A program made the position numbers and the translations under genes. A stretch of DNA of 16,054 nucleotides from NCBI GenBank assembly GCA_002493325.1, contig DKYL01000072.1, positions 1-16,054 on the forward strand, in the 5' to 3' direction. Numbering within the stretch: the stretch's first letter is position 1; each line of letters starts with the position of its first letter. Positions 7,065 through 12,121 of the stretch are shown here, one piece after another. A model generated the notes under the pieces. The model was given only the letters and a program-made list of their open reading frames with translations. It ran no database searches and had not been told where the DNA came from. The DNA comes from Ruminococcaceae bacterium UBA7101. Its GTDB lineage: Bacteria; Bacillota; Clostridia; Oscillospirales; Acutalibacteraceae.

Positions 7065-7099
7065 GGGCTAACCGCCTACCGTTTATAGATAACTCCTTG
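7065..7099 (-). repeat. Right arm of inverted repeat, in the toxin mRNA leader
   Basis: Partner of 6862-6890. Within this arm GTAGGCGGTTA (minus strand, 7079-7069) also pairs, with one bulge, with the toxin message's own TAACCGCCCTAC around its stop codon and terminator (6938-6927). This allows 5'-to-3' folding of the message, a feature known from regulated type I toxin mRNAs. Confidence 0.7.
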
Positions 7100-7135
7100 C
7101 CGGAACTTAATCCGTAAGACTGAAGTCCTGCAACT

Positions 7136-7164
7136 ATAATATCATCAAATGTGATATAAATCAA
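7136..7164 (-). promoter_or_regulatory. Promoter of the putative toxin gene
   Basis: On the minus strand TTGATT (7164-7159), a 17-bp spacer (7158-7142) and TATTAT (7141-7136). Transcription would start near 7129. The boxes are slightly less perfect than those of the facing antitoxin promoter, as is usual where antitoxin RNA is in excess. Confidence 0.65.
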
Positions 7165-7202
7165 CATTTTTCATTCAATCTGCAGGAAATGCCAAGAACA
7201 GT

Positions 7203-7228
7203 AAAGGACAGCGTCAGCTGTCCTTTTT
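7203..7228. terminator. Perfect 10-bp hairpin with T tract
   Basis: AAAGGACAGC (7203-7212) pairs perfectly with GCTGTCCTTT (7217-7226) around a GTCA loop, followed by TT on the plus strand. It lies 34 nt after the stop of the minus-strand 86-aa gene, which it most likely terminates, though the better T tract is on the plus strand, where no gene ends. Confidence 0.65.
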
Positions 7229-7261
7229 AACTTTGATGGCGACAAAATATAAGCCGTATTT

Positions 7262-7522
7262 TTAATTGTCTTTTTTCAAATAATTATTGATAACATCACT
7301 GTAATCACGGGAATAATTATATAAATCTGTAACGGTCATTCTAAGGTCTGTTAATAGTTCATTATAGTCATATAAATCATTATCCAGCAAATCAATATAA
7401 ATAAAAAGCCTTAAGGTCAGCATTCTTACAAAATCAATTTTTTCCGAAGCCTCTAATCTGAATTGCTTTAGTTTTTCATAAGCCTCTTCATCTACTAACA
7501 CGCAATCGTTACATTCCGACAT
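7262..7522 (-). CDS. Hypothetical 86-aa protein, divergent from an XRE repressor
   Basis: I do not recognise a family. The 86-residue product is acidic and predicted to be largely helical, with Cys4 and Cys7 near the N-terminus (MSECNDCVLV) and a Tyr/Asp/Leu-rich stretch (about residues 40-80: YIDLLDNDLYDYNEL, DLYNYSRDYSD). It has no signal peptide or membrane segment. The gene is convincing: AAAGGAGGTG at 7533-7542 precedes its ATG by 10 nt, and a perfect TTGACA-17-TATAAT promoter lies at 7552-7580. An operator-like palindrome fills that promoter's spacer, so the neighbouring XRE protein probably represses it. It might be the effector half of a small two-gene unit (antitoxin/toxin or mobile-element remnant); this is a guess from position only. 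Confidence 0.75.
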   Translation of the reverse strand: MSECNDCVLVDEEAYEKLKQFRLEASEKIDFVRMLTLRLFIYIDLLDNDLYDYNELLTDLRMTVTDLYNYSRDYSDVINNYLKKDN

Positions 7523-7551
7523 ATTCGTTTTGCACCTCCTTTGGCAATTTA

Positions 7552-7580
7552 ATTATAGTTAATTTTTAACTATTTGTCAA
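7552..7580 (-). promoter_or_regulatory. Perfect consensus promoter of the 86-aa gene
   Basis: On the minus strand TTGACA (7580-7575), exactly 17 bp (7574-7558) and TATAAT (7557-7552). The start point would be near 7545, giving a leader of ~22 nt. Palindrome O1 lies between the two boxes, so repressor binding there would exclude RNA polymerase. Confidence 0.85.
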
Positions 7581-7596
7581 TAGTTAAAAATTAACT
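7557..7596. promoter_or_regulatory. Paired operator palindromes for the XRE repressor
   Basis: Two 15-bp palindromes, AGTTAATTTTTAACT (7557-7571) and AGTTAAAAATTAACT (7582-7596), share the form AGTTAA-N3-TTAACT and are centred 25 bp apart. Together they form a perfect larger inverted repeat with 17-bp arms around TTGTCA (7574-7579). Divergent promoters with paired palindromes next to a small HTH gene are classic autoregulatory operators. Confidence 0.8.
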
Positions 7597-7625
7597 GTGC
7601 TAAAATATAATAGGAGGACGATAAA

Positions 7626-7850
7626 ATGGATATTGCACAAGTTAGAATTAAAGAACTGAGAATTGACAATGATTTAAAGCAACAGGAAGTCGCTGAAAAC
7701 TGTAACATAACGCAAAGGAAGGTATCCTTTATTGAGAACGGTGTTACTGAACCTAATCTGGAGGATTTACGAAATATATGCAAATTTTACAATGTATCAG
7801 CCGATTATATTTTGGGCTTGCCTGATGATTTGGAATACCCGAAAAGATAA
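7626..7850 (+). CDS. Small XRE/Cro-type HTH repressor
   Basis: A 74-residue protein that is almost entirely one HTH_3 domain: helices around RIKELRIDNDLKQQEVAE and the recognition region CNITQRKVSFIENGV, then LEDLRNICKFYNVSADYILGL, the usual end of the family. It would bind DNA as a dimer and has no partner or ligand domain, so the cue is not visible. GGAGG at 7613-7617 precedes the ATG by 8 nt. A TGCTAAAAT extended -10 (7598-7606) would give a very short leader. The AGTTAA-N3-TTAACT palindromes just upstream are its likely operators, controlling itself and the divergent 86-aa gene. Confidence 0.88.
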   Translation: MDIAQVRIKELRIDNDLKQQEVAENCNITQRKVSFIENGVTEPNLEDLRNICKFYNVSADYILGLPDDLEYPKR

Positions 7851-7872
7851 CAAACTTATCCCCCGTGGGGGC

Positions 7873-7901
7873 TTGTAAAATCATTTCATTCATACTATAA
7901 T
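7873..7901 (+). promoter_or_regulatory. Promoter of hypBA
   Basis: TTGTAA (7873-7878), 17 bp and TATAAT (7896-7901), with a predicted start near 7908 and a ~24-nt leader. A GC palindrome CCCCCGTGGGGG (7860-7871) lies directly upstream of the -35 box. It could be a regulator site or the end of the preceding HTH transcript. Confidence 0.75.
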
Positions 7902-7931
7902 AAATCATATTTTTATATTCGGGGGACAGCA

Positions 7932-8600
7932 ATGGACGAATTTAAAGTTATTGAAATTAAAAGAAGTGTTTTTGAAAATAATGATAAAGAAGCTGACAGA
8001 GTAAGAGCAGAGCTGAAAAAGGAAAAAACCTTTTTGCTCAACCTGATGTCATCACCGGGCAGCGGTAAAACCACAACCCTTAAGGCTACAATTGCACAGC
8101 TTAAGGATGAATTTAAAATCGGTGTTATGGAGGCTGACATTGACAGTGATGTTGATGCAAAGGTGATTGCCGATACAGGTGTTAAATCCATTCAGCTTCA
8201 CACAGGCGGAATGTGCCACCTTGATGCAGGTATGACCGAACAGGGAATCAAAGAATTCGGCACAGCAGATTTGGATTTGGTTGTGCTTGAAAATGTGGGC
8301 AATCTTGTATGCCCTGCTGAATTTGACACAGGTGCAAGCAAAAATGCAATGATTTTGTCTGTACCTGAGGGTGACGACAAGCCGCTGAAATATCCGCTTA
8401 TGTTCTCAATCTGTGATGTTGTACTTATCAATAAAATTGATACAAAAAGTGTTTTTGATTTTGACGATAATGCAGTTGTGGAGCGTATTCATAAGCTTAA
8501 CCCTGACTGTGAAATCTACTTTATTTCAGCAAAAACAGGTGAAGGCATAGACAACTGGTGCAGCTGGCTCAGAAAAGAAATTAAAGAGTGGAATAAATAA
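7932..8600 (+). CDS. hypB: Hydrogenase/urease nickel incorporation GTPase HypB
   Basis: A 222-residue SIMIBI-class GTPase that delivers nickel to [NiFe] hydrogenase precursors with HypA. Visible motifs: P-loop SPGSGKTTT (residues 41-49), the EADIDSDVDA switch region (67-76), ENVGNLVCPAEFD (120-132) and the guanine-specificity motif NKID near residue 167. Metal-site residues Cys95-His96 (GGMCHLDAG) and Cys127 are present. The N-terminal high-affinity CxxCGC site of E. coli HypB and the His-rich stretch of other HypBs are both absent, so it has only the G-domain metal site. The ribosome binding site is GGGGGA at 7921-7926. Its stop overlaps the hypA start by 1 nt (TAATG). No hypCDEF or hydrogenase gene is in the window. 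Confidence 0.95.
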   Translation: MDEFKVIEIKRSVFENNDKEADRVRAELKKEKTFLLNLMSSPGSGKTTTLKATIAQLKDEFKIGVMEADIDSDVDAKVIADTGVKSIQLHTGGMCHLDAGMTEQGIKEFGTADLDLVVLENVGNLVCPAEFDTGASKNAMILSVPEGDDKPLKYPLMFSICDVVLINKIDTKSVFDFDDNAVVERIHKLNPDCEIYFISAKTGEGIDNWCSWLRKEIKEWNK

Positions 8601-8938
8601 TGCATGAATTAAGCGTTGTTCTGGAAATCTTTGAATTGGTTGAAGAAATTATGACAGAACAGAATTTAAAAAAGGTTTCAAGCGTATCCGTACAGGCAGG
8701 TGAGCTGTCGGGAATACTGCCCGATTACTTTAAGGAATGCTGGAATGTTTCACGCATCGGCAATGTTTTTGAAAACACAGAGCTGATTTTAGACTATATC
8801 CCTGCGAAGGGAAAATGCTCCTGCGGCTGTGAATTTGAGCTGTTGAAAAACAGCAGAGTCTGCCCGAAGTGTAAAAAGAGCGACTATGAAATAACTGCAG
8901 GCAGAGAATTTTCCGTCACGCAGATAGAGGCTTGTTAG
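8600..8938 (+). CDS. hypA: Hydrogenase nickel incorporation protein HypA
   Basis: A 112-residue nickel chaperone, about the usual length. The protein starts MHE, and His2 is the known nickel ligand. A zinc site follows in the second half: Cys73-Ser-Cys75-Gly-Cys77 and Cys88-Pro-Lys-Cys91. The first half-site is C-x-C with an extra cysteine instead of the usual C-x2-C, a small deviation. The middle segment (VSVQAGELSGILPDYF) is characteristic of the family. It is coupled to hypB through a TAATG overlap and has no separate promoter. Confidence 0.93.
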   Translation: MHELSVVLEIFELVEEIMTEQNLKKVSSVSVQAGELSGILPDYFKECWNVSRIGNVFENTELILDYIPAKGKCSCGCEFELLKNSRVCPKCKKSDYEITAGREFSVTQIEAC

Positions 8939-8951
8939 AATATCGAAAAAT

Positions 8952-8989
8952 AAAATTCCCACGGCAGTTTATTATGCCGTGGGAATTTT
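8952..8989. terminator. Bidirectional terminator between hypA and the S1-domain gene
   Basis: A perfect 15-bp stem, AAAATTCCCACGGCA (8952-8966) with TGCCGTGGGAATTTT (8975-8989), has an 8-nt loop and T4 on both strands. It lies between convergent genes, 14 nt after hypA and 16 nt after the minus-strand gene, so it can end both transcripts. Confidence 0.9.
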
Positions 8990-9004
8990 CTATTCAGGAG
9001 GTTA

Positions 9005-9919
9005 TTATTCATGAAAATCGGTAAAAATTTGTTTAGGGCTGTTTTGCGGTGAATACTGAAAATAATCCATATGATTGCCGTCAATATAGTATGTAAGCTC
9101 CTTTGGCGGTGCTGCCTCCTTAAAAGCTTCCACAATCACCAGTTTGATTTTCATTTTTTCAGGTATAACGGATTTTACATAAACTGCAACCTGCTGCCCC
9201 ACAAATAAATTATCCTGCGGCTCGGCGAGCCCTGCAAGATTCGGCGCAAGCTCTACAAATACACCATAATCCTCAATGCTTCTTACAACACCAGTTACGG
9301 TTTCACCAGGCGTGAAAGCCTTTGCATTCTCCTCCCACGTGCCAAGAAGTTCTTTAAGGGAAAAGGTCATTTTTGACGGCTCTTTTTTTCTGAGCACAAC
9401 CTTGATGCTCTGCCCCTCGCAAAGTCTTTCGCTCGGATGACTTATGCGTGATACAGAAAGCATATCAATAGGTATCAGTGCATTGACACCTGCACCTATA
9501 TCAATAAAAGCACCGAATTTTTCAAGGTGTGTGACACCGGCATCAATAATATCACCTGGAACAAGCTGATTGAGATATTCCTCCATACACCTTAACTGAA
9601 CGGCTTTTCGTGACAGAATTGCTATATTGTTTTCATAAATATCTTTTTCAAAGCCAAGAACATTAAAGCATATACACTTATTGACTTTTGAAATAAGCGC
9701 AATATCCCTGACACTGCCGTCATCAATCCCTATTGCACCCTCAAGCCTTGGTATAATTCCTCGGACTGCACCAAGGTCAACATGCAGATTATGCTCCCTG
9801 TCACAAAGCAGCACCCTTGACTCTATCACCTCGCTGTTCATCATTGCCTTTTTCAGCTCATCCACAGAGTTAAAAGTTTTTAATAAATCAGGATTTTTCC
9901 CCTCCGGGTAGAATTTCAT
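9005..9919 (-). CDS. S1-domain RNA-binding protein (ribosomal protein S1-like)
   Basis: A 304-residue cytoplasmic protein with two OB-fold S1 domains: one starting VPGDIIDAGVTHLEKFGAFIDIG and running to the VVLRKK stretch, the second starting FTPGETVTGVVRSIEDYGVFVEL and running to VKSVIPEKMKIKL. The N-terminal ~120 residues are less conserved and may form a further degenerate domain. Short S1-like proteins with few domains are common in Clostridia, where they bind mRNA or structured RNA; it is not the long six-domain S1 of Proteobacteria. The frame reaches a TTG at 9970, but the ATG at 9919 has a GTGATGTT-type binding site directly upstream and is preferred. Its promoter region overlaps that of the divergent DUF951-murI operon. 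Confidence 0.85.
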   Translation of the reverse strand: MKFYPEGKNPDLLKTFNSVDELKKAMMNSEVIESRVLLCDREHNLHVDLGAVRGIIPRLEGAIGIDDGSVRDIALISKVNKCICFNVLGFEKDIYENNIAILSRKAVQLRCMEEYLNQLVPGDIIDAGVTHLEKFGAFIDIGAGVNALIPIDMLSVSRISHPSERLCEGQSIKVVLRKKEPSKMTFSLKELLGTWEENAKAFTPGETVTGVVRSIEDYGVFVELAPNLAGLAEPQDNLFVGQQVAVYVKSVIPEKMKIKLVIVEAFKEAAPPKELTYYIDGNHMDYFQYSPQNSPKQIFTDFHE

Positions 9920-9979
9920 AACATCACTCACTTTTCTTATGTAATTTATGTATATGAAAATCTTTTGCAAGATATGCAG

Positions 9980-10008
9980 TTGTAAAATTATAACAGTAGT
10001 GATATAAT
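9980..10008 (+). promoter_or_regulatory. Promoter of the DUF951-murI-prfA operon
   Basis: TTGTAA (9980-9985), 17 bp and TATAAT (10003-10008) with an upstream TGA, making an extended -10. Transcription would start near 10015, ~39 nt before the DUF951 start. On the other strand TGTTATAAT (9996-9988) could serve the divergent S1-domain gene, so the two promoters overlap. Confidence 0.75.
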
Positions 10009-10053
10009 AATTTAGATTAAATAATACTTATAATATTATATAATGGTGATGTT

Positions 10054-10239
10054 ATGGAATTAAAGCTCGGTGACATTGTAATAATGAAAAAGCCGCACCC
10101 CTGCGGCTCAAAGGAATTTGAGATAACAAGGCTCGGTGTTGACTACAAGCTGAAATGCTGCACCTGTGGCAGAGAGGTTATGATACCGAGAGTTAAGGCA
10201 GAAAAAAACATAAAGGCAGTTAAGCAAAATGAGCAGTAG
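10054..10239 (+). CDS. DUF951 family small zinc-ribbon-like protein
   Basis: A 61-residue protein matching DUF951: LGDIVIMKKPHPCG, then LGVDYKLKCCTCGREVMIPR. Cys17 with Cys35, Cys36 and Cys38 suggest a small metal-binding ribbon. The family is widespread in Firmicutes, and its function is not established. GGTGA at 10045-10049 is the downstream half of a ribosome binding site, close before the ATG. The last 11 nt overlap the murI start, so translation of the two is linked. It is the first gene of the operon. Confidence 0.88.
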   Translation: MELKLGDIVIMKKPHPCGSKEFEITRLGVDYKLKCCTCGREVMIPRVKAEKNIKAVKQNEQ

Positions 10240-11008
10240 CAGACCAATCGGCTTTTTGGATTCAGGCATCGGCGGTATCAGTGTAATCAGAAAAGCAGTG
10301 CGCCTGCTGCCTAATGAGGATTATTTCTTTTTCAGTGATTCCATAAACAACCCGTACGGCGACAAAAGTGATAAAGAAATCATCTCAAGATGTGACGAGC
10401 TTGTTGATTTTATGATTAACAAAAAAAACTGCAAGGCTATTGTTTTAGCCTGCAACACCGCATCTGCAAAGGCTGTCAGCTTTTTAAGAGAAAAATATTC
10501 CGACACACCGATTATCGCCATTGAGCCTGCCTATAAAATGGTGCACGATTATAACCCCGACGGCTTTACACTTGTAATGGCAACAAGGGGCACTCTTGAG
10601 AGCGAAAAATTCCACAAGCTGTTTTACACATATTACAACAACAACACAAGCCTGCTTGCCTGTGTGGGGCTTGCCGATTTAATTGAGCAGGGAAAAAAAG
10701 AGGAGCTTAAAGCATACCTTGAAAGAAATCTGCACGATTACAAAGGCAAGGTTTCAAACGTGGTGCTTGGCTGCACACATTACCCACTGGCTAAGGCTGA
10801 AATTAAAGAGGTATTGGGCGATGTAAATTTCTTTGACGGTGCTGAAGGTGTTTCACGTCAGTTAAAAAGAGTTCTGGAAGAAAAAAATCTGCTGAATGAC
10901 AAAAAAGAAAAATTCACCATTGAATTTGTGGATTCATCAGAAACACCAAAACAGCAGGAACAAAAGAAACAAAGATTTTTTGATTACTTAGAGAGGATTA
11001 ACTTATGA
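10229..11008 (+). CDS. murI: Glutamate racemase
   Basis: A 259-residue Asp/Glu racemase that makes D-glutamate for peptidoglycan in the cytoplasm. The two catalytic cysteines are present: Cys75 in LACNTAS and Cys182 in GCTHYPL. The N-terminal substrate motif FLDSGIGG (Asp11-Ser12) and PYG (42-44) are also present. The segment usually read as GDTARxPYG is SDSINNPYG here, so a glycine and an arginine are replaced; it could be a divergent racemase of the same superfamily. The ATG overlaps the DUF951 gene by 11 nt with only a weak AAGGCAG site, which suggests coupling. The stop overlaps the prfA start as ATGA. Confidence 0.87.
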   Translation: MSSSRPIGFLDSGIGGISVIRKAVRLLPNEDYFFFSDSINNPYGDKSDKEIISRCDELVDFMINKKNCKAIVLACNTASAKAVSFLREKYSDTPIIAIEPAYKMVHDYNPDGFTLVMATRGTLESEKFHKLFYTYYNNNTSLLACVGLADLIEQGKKEELKAYLERNLHDYKGKVSNVVLGCTHYPLAKAEIKEVLGDVNFFDGAEGVSRQLKRVLEEKNLLNDKKEKFTIEFVDSSETPKQQEQKKQRFFDYLERINL

Positions 11009-12081
11009 TAGATAAGCTTAATGAGGTTGAAAAGCGATTTGAAGAGGTTAACGAATTAGTCTGTAACCCTGATATCGTTTCAGACAAGGAAAAATATACA
11101 AAGCTTATGCGTGAGCTTAAGCACTTGACCCCTGTTGTGGAAAAATTCAGGGAATACAAAAAAGCACAGGAGGCTTTTGAGGAATCAAAGCTGATGCTTG
11201 ATGAGGGCGGAATGGACGTAGATTTTGCCCAGATGGTAAAGGATGAGTTTGAACAGAGCAAGGCTGATATGGAAACAATCAGTGAAGAGCTAAAAGTACT
11301 GCTTCTCCCCCGTGACCCTAACGATGACAAGAATGTTATTATTGAAATCCGCGGCGGTGCAGGCGGCGAGGAATCTGCACTGTTTGCAGGTGTACTTTTC
11401 AGAATGTATTCCATGTATGCCGAAGCAAAGGGCTTTAAAACCGAGGTGCTCAATGCCAACGAAACAGGACTCGGCGGATATAAGGAAATCAGCTTTTCCG
11501 TTGAGGGCGACGGTGCATATTCACGCTTTAAGTTTGAATCGGGTGTTCACCGTGTTCAGCGTGTGCCTGAAACAGAAAGCCAGGGCAGAATACACACCTC
11601 AACAACCACTGTTGCCGTTTTACCCGAAGCTGAAGAGGTTGACTTTGACATCAATCCGAAGGATTTGCAGATAGACACCTTCCGTTCATCCGGTGCAGGC
11701 GGTCAGCATATCAACAAAACATCATCCGCAATACGCATCACGCACCTGCCCACAGGCACGGTTGTTGAATGTCAGGATGAGCGTTCACAGCATAAGAACA
11801 AGGAAAAGGCACTTAAGGTGCTGCGTTCCCGTCTTTATGATGCGGAAAAAGCGAAGCACGATGCAGAGATTGCAGGCGAGCGTAAGGCACAGGTCGGCAC
11901 AGGCGACAGAAGCGAAAGAATCAGAACCTATAACTACCCCCAGGGCAGAGTATCCGACCACAGAATCGGTCTGACACTTTATAAATTAGAGCAATTTTTA
12001 AACGGCGATTTGGATGAAATGATTGATGCACTCATCACTGCCGACACCGCCGAAAAGCTCAAAGCCCAGGGTGAGGAATAA
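11005..12081 (+). CDS. prfA: Peptide chain release factor 1
   Basis: A 358-residue class I release factor of full normal length. The catalytic GGQ (Gly232-Gly233-Gln234, in GAGGQHINKTSSA) triggers peptidyl-tRNA hydrolysis. The codon-reading tripeptide is Pro188-Glu189-Thr190 in RVPETESQG; a P-x-T tripeptide marks RF1 (UAA/UAG), whereas RF2 has SPF. The N-terminal helical domain (KLNEVEKRFEEVNELV onward) is intact. It starts within the murI stop (ATGA) with GAGAGGA just upstream. In many Firmicutes prfA is followed by prmC, which methylates the GGQ glutamine, and then ywlC. Here prmC is missing between them. Confidence 0.97.
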   Translation: MIDKLNEVEKRFEEVNELVCNPDIVSDKEKYTKLMRELKHLTPVVEKFREYKKAQEAFEESKLMLDEGGMDVDFAQMVKDEFEQSKADMETISEELKVLLLPRDPNDDKNVIIEIRGGAGGEESALFAGVLFRMYSMYAEAKGFKTEVLNANETGLGGYKEISFSVEGDGAYSRFKFESGVHRVQRVPETESQGRIHTSTTTVAVLPEAEEVDFDINPKDLQIDTFRSSGAGGQHINKTSSAIRITHLPTGTVVECQDERSQHKNKEKALKVLRSRLYDAEKAKHDAEIAGERKAQVGTGDRSERIRTYNYPQGRVSDHRIGLTLYKLEQFLNGDLDEMIDALITADTAEKLKAQGEE

Positions 12082-12121
12082 TATGTTTCTCTTTAAAAAT
12101 AGGTACAGACAGGTATAAATT

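Noticed and set aside
7112..7228. Plus-strand small RNA ending at the 7203-7228 hairpin from TATAAT at 7135-7140
   Set aside because: No acceptable -35 box lies 16-18 bp upstream; the TATAAT overlaps the minus-strand toxin promoter's -10.
9011..9052. 14-codon plus-strand ORF after AGGAGG (8996-9001)
   Set aside because: It lies antisense inside the end of the S1-domain gene, directly after a terminator, and has no promoter; the peptide is not hydrophobic or otherwise distinctive.
9920..9970. TTG start for the S1-domain gene
   Set aside because: No ribosome binding site before it; the extra 17 residues do not fit the family and the segment contains likely promoter sequence.
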